Origin: Megalopta genalis
Lineage: Eukaryota > Arthropoda > Insecta > Hymenoptera > Halictidae
Direction of reading: 5' to 3'
DNA: 64,000 nt
NCBI RefSeq assembly: GCF_051020955.1
Contig: NW_027477021.1
Coordinates: 42,833 to 106,832 of the forward strand
A program made the position numbers and the translations under genes. Below, piece after piece: positions 45,650 to 56,381 of this stretch. The notes beneath the pieces are model-generated. The model had not been told where the DNA came from, did not search any database, and was given only the letters and a program-made list of their open reading frames with translations. How positions within the stretch are numbered: position 1 is the first letter of the stretch; each line of letters begins with the position of its first letter.

Positions 45650-47469
45650 GTTCTTCGTTCTTCGTTCTTCGTTGTTTGTTGTTTGTTCTTCGTTGTTTGT
45701 TCTTCGTTCTTCGTTGTTTGTTCTTCGTTGTTTGTTGCTTGTTGTTTGTTCTTCGTTGTTTGTTCTTCGTTGTTTGTTCTTCGTTGTTTGTTCTTCGTTG
45801 TTTGTTCTTCGTTGTTTGTTCTTCGTTGTTTGTTCTTCGTTGTTTGTTCTTCGTTGTTTGTTCTTCGTTGTTTGTTCTTCGTTGTTTGTTCTTCGTTGTT
45901 TGTTCTTCGTTGTTTGTTCTTCGTTGTTTGTTCTTCGTTGTTTGTTCTTCGTTGTTTGTTGTTTGTTCTTCGTTGTTTGTTGTTTGTTCTTCGTTGTTTG
46001 TTGTTTGTTCTTCGTTGTTTGTTGTTTGTTCTTCGTTGTTTGTTGTTTGTTCTTCGTTGTTTGTTGTTTGTTCTTCGTTGTTTGTTGTTTGTTCTTCGTT
46101 GTTTGTTGTTTGTTCTTCGTTGTTTGTTGTTTGTTCATCGTTGTTTGTTGTTTGTTCTTCGTTGTTTGGTGTTTGTTCTTCGTTTTTTGTTGTTTGTTCT
46201 TCGTTTTTTGTTGTTTGTTCTTCGTTGTTTGTTGTTTGTTCTTCGTTGTTTGTTGTTTGTTCTTCGTTGTTTGTTGTTTGTTGTTTGTTCTTCGTTGTTT
46301 GTTGTTTGTTGTTTGTTCTTCGTTGTTTGTTGTTTGTTGTTTGTTCTTCGTTGTTTGTTGTTTGTTGTTTGTTCTTCGTTGTTTGTTGTTTGTTGTTTGT
46401 TCTTCGTTGTTTGTTGTTTGTTGTTTGTTCTTCGTTGTTTGTTGTTTGTTGTTTGTTGTTTGTTCTTTGTTGTTTGTTGTTTGTTGTTTGTTCTTCGTTG
46501 TTTGTTGTTTGTTCTTCGTTTTTTGTTGTTTGTTGTTTGTTGTTTGTTGTTTGTTCTTCGTTGTTTGTTGTTTGTTGTTTGTTCTTCGTTGTTTGTTGTT
46601 TGTTGTTTGTTCTTCGTTGTTTGTTGTTTGTTGTTTGTTCTTCGTTGTTTGTTGTTTGTTGTTTGTTCTTCGTTGTTTGTTGTTTGTTGTTTGTTCTTCG
46701 TTGTTTGTTGTTTGTTCTTCGTTGTTTGTTGTTTGTTGTTTGTTCTTCGTTGTTTGTTGTTTTTTGTTTGTTCTTCGTTGTTTGTTGTTTGTTGTTTGTT
46801 CTTCGTTGTTTGTTGTTTGTTCTTCGTTGTTTGTTGTTTGTTCTTCGTTGTTTGTTGTTTGTTCTTCGTTGTTTGTTGTTTGTTGTTTGTTCTTCGTTGT
46901 TTGTTGTTTGTTCTTCGTTGTTTGTTGTTTGTTCTTCGTTGTTTCTTGTTTGTTCTTCGTTGTTTGTTGTTTGTTCTTCGTTGTTTGTTGTTTGTTCTTC
47001 GTTGTTTGTTGTTTGTTCTTCGTTGTTTGTTGTTTGTTCTTCGTTGTTTGTTGTTTGTTCTTCGTTGTTTGTTGTTTGTTCTTCGTTGTTTGTTGTTTGT
47101 TCTTCGTTGTTTGTTGTTTGTTCTACGTTGTTTGTTGTTTGTTCTTCGTTGTTTGTTCTTCGTTGTTTGTTGTTTGTTGTTTGTTGTATGTTCTTCGTTG
47201 TTTGTTGTTTGTTCTTCGTTGTTTGTTGTTTGTTGTTTGTTCTTCGTTGTTTGTTGTTTGTTGTTTGTTCTTCGTTGTTTGTTGTTTGTTCTTCGTTGTT
47301 TCTTGTTTGTTCTTCGTTGTTTGTTGTTTGTTCTTCGTTGTTTGTTGTTTGTTCTTCGTTGTTTGTTGTTTGTTCTTCGTTGTTTGTTCTTCGTTGTTTG
47401 TTCTTCGTTGTTTGTTGTTTGTTGTTTGTTCTTCGTTGTTTGTTGTTTGTTCTTCGTTGTTTGTTCTTC
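45650..47469. repeat. Q module D composite, long form
   Basis: D-D-D at 45650, D-A repeats, GTTCATC (cat at 46136), GTTTGGTG, six-T units, GTTCTTT, then mixed 21- and 28-bp repeats with GTTTCTTG variants, one GTTCTAC near 47122 (seen nowhere else) and GTTGTAT near 47184. Confidence 0.91.
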
Positions 47470-50052
47470 GTTGTTTGTTGTTTGTTGTTTGTTGTTTGTT
47501 GTTTGTTGTTTGTTGTTTGTTGTTTGTTGTTTGTTGTTTGTTGTTTGTTGTTTGTTGTTTGTTGTTTGTTGTTTGTTGTTTGTTGTTTGTTGTTTGTTGT
47601 TTGTTGTTTGTTGTTTGTTGTTTGTTGTTTGTTGTTTGTTGTTTGTTGTTTGTTGTTTGTTGTTTGTTGTTTGTTGTTTGTTGTTTGTTGTTTGTTGTTT
47701 GTTGTTTGTTGTTTGTTGTTTGTTGTTTGTTGTTTGTTGTTTGTTGTTTGTTGTTTGTTGTTTGTTGTTTGTTGTTTGTTGTTTGTTGTTTGTTGTTTGT
47801 TGTTTGTTGTTTGTTGTTTGTTGTTTGTTGTTTGTTGTTTGTTGTTTGTTGTTTGTTGTTTGTTGTTTGTTGTTTGTTGTTTGTTGTTTGTTGTTTGTTG
47901 TTTGTTGTTTGTTGTTTGTTGTTTGTTGTTTGTTGTTTGTTGTTTGTTGTTTGTTGTTTGTTGTTTGTTGTTTGTTGTTTGTTGTTTGTTGTTTGTTGTT
48001 TGTTGTTTGTTGTTTGTTGTTTGTTGTTTGTTGTTTGTTGTTTGTTGTTTGTTGTTTGTTGTTTGTTGTTTGTTGTTTGTTGTTTGTTGTTTGTTGTTTG
48101 TTGTTTGTTGTTTGTTGTTTGTTGTTTGTTGTTTGTTGTTTGTTGTTTGTTGTTTGTTGTTTGTTGTTTGTTGTTTGTTGTTTGTTGTTTGTTGTTTGTT
48201 GTTTGTTGTTTGTTGTTTGTTGTTTGTTGTTTGTTGTTTGTTGTTTGTTGTTTGTTGTTTGTTGTTTGTTGTTTGTTGTTTGTTGTTTGTTGTTTGTTGT
48301 TTGTTGTTTGTTGTTTGTTGTTTGTTGTTTGTTGTTTGTTGTTTGTTGTTTGTTGTTTGTTGTTTGTTGTTTGTTGTTTGTTGTTTGTTGTTCGTTGTTC
48401 GTTGTTCGTTGTTCGTTGTTCGTTGTTCGTTGTTCGTTGTTCGTTGTTCGTTGTTTGTTGTTTGTTGTTTGTTGTTTGTTGTTTGTTGTTTGTTGTTTGT
48501 TGTTTGTTGTTTGTTGTTTGTTGTTTGTTGTTTGTTGTTTGTTGTTTGTTGTTTGTTGTTTGTTGTTTGTTGTTTGTTGTTTGTTGTTTGTTGTTTGTTG
48601 TTTGTTGTTTGTTGTTTGTTGTTTGTTGTTTGTTGTTTGTTGTTTGTTGTTTGTTGTTTGTTGTTTGTTGTTTGTTGTTTGTTGTTTGTTGTTTGTTGTT
48701 TGTTGTTTGTTGTTTGTTGTTTGTTGTTTGTTGTTTGTTGTTTGTTGTTTGTTGTTTGTTGTTTGTTGTTTGTTGTTTGTTGTTTGTTGTTTGTTGTTTG
48801 TTGTTTGTTGTTTGTTGTTTGTTGTTTGTTGTTTGTTGTTTGTTGTTTGTTGTTTGTTGTTTGTTGTTTGTTGTTTGTTGTTTGTTGTTTGTTGTTTGTT
48901 GTTTGTTGTTTGTTGTTTGTTGTTTGTTGTTTGTTGTTTGTTGTTTGTTGTTTGTTGTTTGTTGTTTGTTGTTTGTTGTTTGTTGTTTGTTGTTTGTTGT
49001 TTGTTGTTTGTTGTTTGTTGTTTGTTGTTTGTTGTTTGTTGTTTGTTGTTTGTTGTTTGTTGTTTGTTGTTTGTTGTTTGTTGTTTGTTGTTTGTTGTTT
49101 GTTGTTTGTTGTTTGTTGTTTGTTGTTTGTTGTTTGTTGTTTGTTGTTTGTTGTTTGTTGTTTGTTGTTTGTTGTTTGTTGTTTGTTGTTTGTTGTTTGT
49201 TGTTTGTTGTTTGTTGTTTGTTGTTTGTTGTTTGTTGTTTGTTGTTTGTTGTTTGTTGTTTGTTGTTTGTTGTTTGTTGTTTGTTGTTTGTTGTTTGTTG
49301 TTTGTTGTTTGTTGTTTGTTGTTTGTTGTTTGTTGTTTGTTGTTTGTTGTTTGTTGTTTGTTGTTTGTTGTTTGTTGTTTGTTGTTTGTTGTTTGTTGTT
49401 TGTTGTTTGTTGTTTGTTGTTTGTTGTTTGTTGTTTGTTGTTTGTTGTTTGTTGTTTGTTGTTTGTTGTTTGTTGTTTGTTGTTTGTTGTTTGTTGTTTG
49501 TTGTTTGTTGTTTGTTGTTTGTTGTTTGTTGTTTGTTGTTTGTTGTTTGTTGTTTGTTGTTTGTTGTTTGTTGTTTGTTGTTTGTTGTTTGTTGTTTGTT
49601 GTTTGTTGTTTGTTGTTTGTTGTTTGTTGTTTGTTGTTTGTTGTTTGTTGTTTGTTGTTTGTTGTTTGTTGTTTGTTGTTTGTTGTTTGTTGTTTGTTGT
49701 TTGTTGTTTGTTGTTTGTTGTTTGTTGTTTGTTGTTTGTTGTTTGTTGTTTGTTGTTTGTTGTTTGTTGTTTGTTGTTTGTTGTTTGTTGTTTGTTGTTT
49801 GTTGTTTGTTGTTTGTTGTTTGTTGTTTGTTGTTTGTTGTTTGTTGTTTGTTGTTTGTTGTTTGTTGTTTGTTGTTTGTTGTTTGTTGTTTGTTGTTTGT
49901 TGTTTGTTGTTTGTTGTTTGTTGTTTGTTGTTTGTTGTTTGTTGTTTGTTGTTTGTTGTTTGTTGTTTGTTGTTTGTTGTTTGTTGTTTGTTGTTTGTTG
50001 TTTGTTGTTTGTTGTTTGTTGTTTGTTGTTTGTTGTTTGTTGTTTGTTGTTT
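47470..50052. repeat. A (131 units), B (9 units), A (229 units)
   Basis: A 47470-48386, B 48387-48449, A 48450-50052 (1,603 bp). A comparable stretch at 58727-60539 has 24 A, 3 B and 232 A. Confidence 0.95.
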
Positions 50053-50255
50053 GTTCTTCGTTGTTTGTTCTTCGTTCTTCGTTGTTTGTTGTTTGTTGTT
50101 TGTTGTTGGTTGTTCGTTGTTCGTTGTTAGTTGTTAGTTGTTCGTTGTTCGTTGTTCGTTGTTCGTTGTTCGTTGTTCGTTGTTTGTTGTTCGTTGTTGG
50201 TTGTTCGTTGTTCGTTGTTCGTTGTTCGTTGTTCGTTGTTCGTTGTTCGTTGTTT
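50053..50255. repeat. Junction with D-A-D-D and two GTTAG units
   Basis: D-A-D-D, three A units, a GTTGTTG, two B units, then GTTGTTAG twice (about 50124-50139; both give TAG), then a B/A mixture into the C run. It is repeated almost exactly at 60540-60707, with the GTTAG pair at an offset of 10,487 bp. Confidence 0.92.
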
Positions 50256-50584
50256 GTTGCTTGTTGCTTGTTGCTTGTTGCTTGTTGCTTGTTGCTTGTT
50301 GCTTGTTGCTTGTTGCTTGTTGCTTGTTGTTTGTTGCTTGTTGCTTGTTGCTTGTTGCTTGTTGCTTGTTGCTTGTTGCTTGTTGCTTGTTGCTTGTTGC
50401 TTGTTGCTTGTTGCTTGTTGCTTGTTGCTTGTTGCTTGTTGTTCGTTGTTCGTTGTTCGTTGCTTGTTGCTTGTTGCTTGTGGTTCGTTGTTCGTTGTTC
50501 GTTGTTCGTTGTTCGTTGTTCGTTGTTCGTTGTTCGTTGTTCGTTGTTCGTTGTTCGTTGTTCGTTGTTCGTTGTTCGTTGTTC
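50256..50584. repeat. Q module head, copy 7, C run broken by one A
   Basis: 10 C units (50256-50325), one A (50326-50332), 15 C units (50333-50437), B-B-B, C-C-C, GTGGTTC (50480), 14 B units (50487-50584). Confidence 0.95.
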
Positions 50585-52523
50585 GTTCTTCGTTCTTCGT
50601 TCTTCGTTGTTTGTTGTTTGTTCTTCGTTGTTTGTTCTTCGTTCTTCGTTGTTTGTTCTTCGTTGTTTGTTCTTCGTTGTTTGTTGCTTGTTGTTTGTTC
50701 TTCGTTGTTTGTTCTTCGTTGTTTGTTCTTCGTTGTTTGTTCTTCGTTGTTTGTTCTTCGTTGTTTGTTCTTCGTTGTTTGTTCTTCGTTGTTTGTTCTT
50801 CGTTGTTTGTTCTTCGTTGTTTGTTCTTCGTTGTTTGTTCTTCGTTGTTTGTTCTTCGTTGTTTGTTCTTCGTTGTTTGTTCTTCGTTGTTTGTTCTTCG
50901 TTGTTTGTTCTTCGTTGTTTGTTCTTCGTTGTTTGTTCTTCGTTGTTTGTTGTTTGTTCTTCGTTGTTTGTTGTTTGTTCTTCGTTGTTTGTTGTTTGTT
51001 CTTCGTTGTTTGTTGTTTGTTCTTCGTTGTTTGTTGTTTGTTCTTCGTTGTTTGTTGTTTGTTCTTCGTTGTTTGTTGTTTGTTCTTCGTTGTTTGTTGT
51101 TTGTTCTTCGTTGTTTGTTGTTTGTTCATCGTTGTTTGTTGTTTGTTCTTCGTTGTTTGGTGTTTGTTCTTCGTTTTTTGTTGTTTGTTCTTCGTTTTTT
51201 GTTGTTTGTTCTTCGTTGTTTGTTGTTTGTTCTTCGTTGTTTGTTGTTTGTTCTTCGTTGTTTGTTGTTTGTTGTTTGTTCTTCGTTGTTTGTTGTTTGT
51301 TGTTTGTTCTTCGTTGTTTGTTGTTTGTTGTTTGTTCTTCGTTGTTTGTTGTTTGTTGTTTGTTCTTCGTTGTTTGTTGTTTGTTGTTTGTTCTTCGTTG
51401 TTTGTTGTTTGTTGTTTGTTGTTTGTTCTTTGTTGTTTGTTGTTTGTTGTTTGTTCTTCGTTGTTTGTTGTTTGTTCTTCGTTTTTTGTTGTTTGTTGTT
51501 TGTTGTTTGTTGTTTGTTCTTCGTTGTTTGTTGTTTGTTGTTTGTTCTTCGTTGTTTGTTGTTTGTTGTTTGTTCTTCGTTGTTTGTTGTTTGTTGTTTG
51601 TTCTTCGTTGTTTGTTGTTTGTTGTTTGTTCTTCGTTGTTTGTTGTTTGTTGTTTGTTCTTCGTTGTTTGTTGTTTGTTCTTCGTTGTTTGTTGTTTGTT
51701 GTTTGTTCTTCGTTGTTTGTTGTTTTTTGTTTGTTCTTCGTTGTTTGTTGTTTGTTGTTTGTTCTTCGTTGTTTGTTGTTTGTTCTTCGTTGTTTGTTGT
51801 TTGTTCTTCGTTGTTTGTTGTTTGTTCTTCGTTGTTTGTTGTTTGTTCTTCGTTGTTTGTTGTTTGTTGTTTGTTCTTCGTTGTTTGTTGTTTGTTCTTC
51901 GTTGTTTCTTGTTTGTTCTTCGTTGTTTGTTGTTTGTTCTTCGTTGTTTGTTGTTTGTTCTTCGTTGTTTGTTGTTTGTTCTTCGTTGTTTGTTGTTTGT
52001 TCTTCGTTGTTTGTTGTTTGTTCTTCGTTGTTTGTTGTTTGTTCTTCGTTGTTTGTTGTTTGTTCTTCGTTGTTTGTTGTTTGTTCTTCGTTGTTTGTTG
52101 TTTGTTCTTCGTTGTTTGTTGTTTGTTCTTCGTTGTTTGTTCTTCGTTGTTTGTTGTTTGTTGTTTGTTGTATGTTCTTCGTTGTTTGTTGTTTGTTCTT
52201 CGTTGTTTGTTGTTTGTTGTTTGTTCTTCGTTGTTTGTTGTTTGTTCTTCGTTGTTTCTTGTTTGTTCTTCGTTGTTTGTTGTTTGTTCTTCGTTGTTTG
52301 TTGTTTGTTCTTCGTTGTTTGTTGTTTGTTCTTCGTTGTTTGTTCTTCGTTGTTTGTTCTTCGTTGTTTGTTGTTTGTTGTTTGTTCTTCGTTGTTTGTT
52401 GTTTGTTCTTCGTTGTTTGTTCTTCGTTGTTTGTTGTTTGTTGTTTGTTGTTTGTTCTTCGTTGTTTGTTCTTCGTTGTTTGTTCTTCGTTGTTTGTTCT
52501 TCGTTGTTCGTTGTTCGTTGTTC
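50585..52523. repeat. Q module D composite, long form
   Basis: D-D-D at 50585, D-A repeats to about 50940, D-A-A to GTTCATC (cat at 51127), GTTTGGTG, six-T units, 28-bp repeats, GTTTCTTG and GTTGTAT (near 52170). It ends in D-A steps and B units that lead into the 15-bp repeat. Confidence 0.91.
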
Positions 52524-52911
52524 GTTGTTCGTTTGTTCGTTGTTCGTTTGTTCGTTGTTCGTTTGTTCGTTGTTCGTTGTTCGTTGTTCGTTGTTCGTTG
52601 TTCGATGTTCGTTGTTCGTTGTTCGTTGTTCGTTGTTCGTTGTTCGTTGTTCGTTGTTCGTTGTTCGTTGTTCGTTGTTCGTTGTTCGTTGTTCGTTGTT
52701 CGTTGTTCGTTGTTCGTTGTTCGTTGTTCGTTGTTCGTTGTTCGTTGTTCGTTGTTCGTTGTTCGTTGTTCGTTGTTCGTTGTTCGTTGTTCGTTGTTCG
52801 TTGTTCGTTGTTCGTTGTTCGTTGTTCGTTGTTCGTTGTTCGTTGTTCGTTGTTCGTTGTTCGTTGTTCGTTGTTCGTTGTTCGTTGTTCGTTGTTCGTG
52901 GTTCGTTGTTC
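52524..52911. repeat. 15-bp sub-repeat (three copies) and marked B array, 49 units
   Basis: 15-bp repeat 52524-52568. B to 52911 with GATGTTC at 52604 and GTGGTTC at 52898. Confidence 0.94.
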
Positions 52912-53464
52912 GTTGTTTGTTGTTTGTTCTTCGTTGTTTGTTGTTTGTTCTTCGTTGTTTGTTGTTTGTTGTTTGTTTTTCGTTGCTTGTTGTTTGTTGT
53001 TTGTTCTTCGTTGCTTGTTGCTTGTTGCTTGTTGTTTGTTGTTTGTTCTTCGTTGTTTGTTGTTTGTTCTTCGTTGTTTGTTGTTTGTTCTTCGTTGTTT
53101 GTTGTTTGTTCTTCGTTGTTTGTTGTTTGTTCTTCGTTGTTTGTTGTCTGTTCTTCGTTGTTTGTTGTTTGTTCTTCGTTGTTTGTTGTTTGTTCTTCGT
53201 TGTTTGTTGTTTGTTGTTTGTTGTTTGTTCTTCGTTGTTTGTTGTTTGTTGTTTTTTCTTCGTTGTTTCTTGTTTGTTGTTTGTTCTTCGTTGTTTGTTC
53301 TTCGTTGTTTGTTCTTCGTTGTTTGTTCTTCGTTGTTCGTTCTTCGTTGTTTGTTCTTCGTTGTTTGTTCTTCGTTGTTTGTTCTTCGTTGTTTGTTCTT
53401 CGTTGTTTGTTCTTCGTTGTTCGTTCTTCGTTGTTCGTTCTTCGTTGTTCGTTGTTCGTTGTTC
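52912..53464. repeat. A/C/D composite between two 15-bp repeat sites
   Basis: Fourth type member with 14914, 32682 and 63364: GTTTTTC, short C run, D-A-A with GTTGTCT, D-A steps with some B. Confidence 0.9.
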
Positions 53465-53698
53465 GTTGTTCGTTTGTTCGTTGTTCGTTTGTTCGTTGTT
53501 CGTTTGTTCGTTGTTCGTTGTTCGTTGTTCGTTGTTCGTTGTTCGTTGTTCGTTGTTCGTTGTTCGTTGTTCGTTGTTCGTTGTTCGTTGTTCGTTGTTC
53601 GTTGTTCGTTGTTCGTTGTTCGTTGTTCGTTGTTCGTTGTTCGTTGTTCGTTGTTCGTTGTTCGTTGTTCGTTGTTCGTTGTTCGTTGTTCGTTGTTC
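53465..53698. repeat. 15-bp sub-repeat (three copies) and B array, 27 units
   Basis: 15-bp repeat 53465-53509. B 53510-53698 without the TTCATTG mark of 15665 and 33440. Confidence 0.94.
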
Positions 53699-54128
53699 GT
53701 TGTTTGTTGTTTGTTCTTCGTTGTTTGTTGTTTGTTCTTCGTTGTTTGTTGTTTGTTGTTTGTTCTTCGTTGCTTGTTGTTTGTTGTTTGTTCTTCGTTG
53801 CTTGTTGCTTGTTGCTTGTTGCTTGTTGTTTGTTGTTTGTTCTTCGTTGTTTGTTGTTTGTTCTTCGTTGTTTGTTGTTTGTTCTTCGTTGTTTGTTCTT
53901 CGTTGTTTGTTGTTTGTTCTTCGTTGTTTGTTCTTCGTTGTTTGTTCTTCGTTGTTTGTTCTTCGTTGTTTGTTCTTCGTTGTTTGTTCTTCGTTGTTTG
54001 TTCTTCGTTGTTTGTTCTTCGTTGTTTGTTCTTCGTTGTTTGTTCTTCGTTGTTTGTTCTTCGTTGTTTGTTCTTCGTTGTTAGTTCTTCGTTGTTTGTT
54101 CTTCGTTTTGTTGTTTGTTCTTCGTTTT
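53699..54128. repeat. A/C/D composite ending in GTTAG and double GTTTT junction
   Basis: As 15701-16097, but the end is D-GTTTT-A-D-GTTTT, with GTTTT at 54105 and 54124. One GTTAGTTC lies near 54081. Confidence 0.9.
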
Positions 54129-54828
54129 GTTGTTTGTTGTTTGTTGTTTGTTGTTTGTTGTTTGTTGTTTGTTGTTTGTTGTTTGTTGTTTGTTGTTTGT
54201 TGTTTGTTGTTTGTTGTTTGTTGTTTGTTGTTTGTTGTTTGTTGTTTGTTGTTTGTTGTTTGTTGTTTGTTGTTTGTTGTTTGTTGTTTGTTGTTTGTTG
54301 TTTGTTGTTTGTTGTTTGTTGTTTGTTGTTTGTTGTTTGTTGTTTGTTGTTTGTTGTTTGTTGTTTGTTGTTTGTTGTTTGTTGTTTGTTGTTTGTTGTT
54401 TGTTGTTTGTTGTTTGTTGTTTGTTGTTTGTTGTTTGTTGTTTGTTGTTTGTTGTTTGTTGTTTGTTGTTTGTTGTTTGTTGTTTGTTGTTTGTTGTTCG
54501 TTGTTTGTTGTTCGTTGTTCGTTGTTCGTTGTTCGTTGTTCGTTGTTCGTTGTTCGTTGTTCGTTGTTCGTTGTTCGTTGTTCGTTGTTCGTTGTTCGTT
54601 GTTCGTTGTTCGTTGTTCGTTGTTCGTTGTTCGTTGTTCGTTGTTCGTTGTTCGTTGTTCGTTGTTCGTTGTTCGTTGTTCGTTGTTCGTTGTTCGTTGT
54701 TCGTTGTTCGTTGTTCGTTGTTCGTTGTTCGTTGTTCGTTGTTCGTTGTTCGTTGTTCGTTGTTCGTTGTTCGTTGTTCGTTGTTCGTTGTTCGTTGTTC
54801 GTTGTTCGTTGTTCGTTGTTCGTTGTTC
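54129..54828. repeat. A (52 units) then B (46 units)
   Basis: A 54129-54492, one B and one A, then B 54507-54828. Confidence 0.95.
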
Positions 54829-54931
54829 GTTGTTTGTTCTTCGTTGTTTGTTCTTCGTTGTTTGTTCTTCGTTGTTTGTTCTTCGTTGTTAGTTCTTCGT
54901 TGTTAGTTCTTCGTTGTTTGTTCTTCGTTTT
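54829..54931. repeat. D-A spacer with two GTTAG units and single GTTTT
   Basis: D-A repeats of 14 bp. Two consecutive A units are GTTAG-type (TAGs ending at 54892 and 54906), then D-A-D and GTTTT at 54927-54931. Confidence 0.93.
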
Positions 54932-55610
54932 GTTGTTTGTTGTTTGTTGTTTGTTGTTTGTTGTTTGTTGTTTGTTGTTTGTTGTTTGTTGTTTGTTGTT
55001 TGTTGTTTGTTGTTCGTTGTTCGTTGTTCGTTGTTCGTTGTTCGTTGTTCGTTGTTCGTTGTTCGTTGTTCGTTGTTCGTTGTTCGTTGTTCGTTGTTCG
55101 TTGTTCGTTGTTCGTTGTTCGTTGTTCGTTGTTCGTTGTTCGTTGTTCGTTGTTCGTTGTTCGTTGTTCGTTGTTCGTTGTTCGTTGTTCGTTGTTCGTT
55201 GTTCGTTGTTCGTTGTTCGTTGTTCGTTGTTCGTTGTTCGTTGTTCGTTGTTCGTTGTTCGTTGTTCGTTGTTCGTTGTTCGTTGTTCGTTGTTCGTTGT
55301 TCGTTGTTCGTTGTTCGTTGTTCGTTGTTCGTTGTTCGTTGTTCGTTGTTCGTTGTTCGTTGTTCGTTGTTCGTTGTTCGTTGTTCGTTGTTCGTTGTTC
55401 GTTGTTCGTTGTTCGTTGTTCGTTGTTCGTTGTTCGTTGTTCGTTGTTCGTTGTTCGTTGTTCGTTGTTCGTTGTTCGTTGTTCGTTGTTCGTTGTTCGT
55501 TGTTCGTTGTTCGTTGTTCGTTGTTCGTTGTTCGTTGTTCGTTGTTCGTTGTTCGTTGTTCGTTGTTCGTTGTTCGTTGTTCGTTGTTCGTTGTTCGTTG
55601 TTCGTTGTTC
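54932..55610. repeat. A (11 units) then B (86 units)
   Basis: A 54932-55008, B 55009-55610 (602 bp). Confidence 0.96.
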
Positions 55611-55690
55611 GTTGTTTGTTCTTCGTTGTTTGTTCTTCGTTGTTTGTTCTTCGTTGTTTGTTCTTCGTTTTGTTGTTTGTTCTTCGTTTT
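55611..55690. repeat. D-A spacer with double GTTTT
   Basis: D-A repeats of 14 bp without GTTAG, then GTTTT at 55667 and 55686 as in the junction at 54105/54124. Confidence 0.93.
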
Positions 55691-56292
55691 GTTGTTTGTT
55701 GTTTGTTGTTTGTTGTTTGTTGTTTGTTGTTTGTTGTTTGTTGTTTGTTGTTTGTTGTTTGTTGTTTGTTGTTTGTTGTTTGTTGTTTGTTGTTTGTTGT
55801 TTGTTGTTTGTTGTTTGTTGTTTGTTGTTTGTTGTTTGTTGTTTGTTGTTTGTTGTTTGTTGTTTGTTGTTTGTTGTTTGTTGTTTGTTGTTTGTTGTTT
55901 GTTGTTTGTTGTTCGTTGTTCGTTGTTCGTTGTTCGTTGTTCGTTGTTCGTTGTTCGTTGTTCGTTGTTCGTTGTTCGTTGTTCGTTGTTCGTTGTTCGT
56001 TGTTCGTTGTTCGTTGTTCGTTGTTCGTTGTTCGTTGTTCGTTGTTCGTTGTTCGTTGTTCGTTGTTCGTTGTTCGTTGTTCGTTGTTCGTTGTTCGTTG
56101 TTCGTTGTTCGTTGTTCGTTGTTCGTTGTTCGTTGTTCGTTGTTCGTTGTTCGTTGTTCGTTGTTCGTTGTTCGTTGTTCGTTGTTCGTTGTTCGTTGTT
56201 CGTTGTTCGTTGTTCGTTGTTCGTTGTTCGTTGTTCGTTGTTCGTTGTTCGTTGTTCGTTGTTCGTTGTTCGTTGTTCGTTGTTCGTTGTTC
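55691..56292. repeat. A (31 units) then B (55 units)
   Basis: A 55691-55907, B 55908-56292. Confidence 0.96.
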
Positions 56293-56381
56293 GTTGTTTG
56301 TTCTTCGTTGTTTGTTCTTCGTTGTTTGTTCTTCGTTGTTAGTTCTTCGTTGTTAGTTCTTCGTTGTTTGTTCTTCGTTTT
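56293..56381. repeat. D-A spacer with two GTTAG units and single GTTTT
   Basis: Same type as 54829-54931, with TAGs ending at 56342 and 56356 (both offset by 1,450 bp) and GTTTT at 56377. Confidence 0.93.

Noticed and set aside
50053..50255. Insertion of a mobile element at the irregular junction with GTTAG units
   Set aside because: All bases are still near-variants of the heptamer, with no terminal repeats, target duplication or coding capacity. The same junction at 60540 is explained by segmental duplication.
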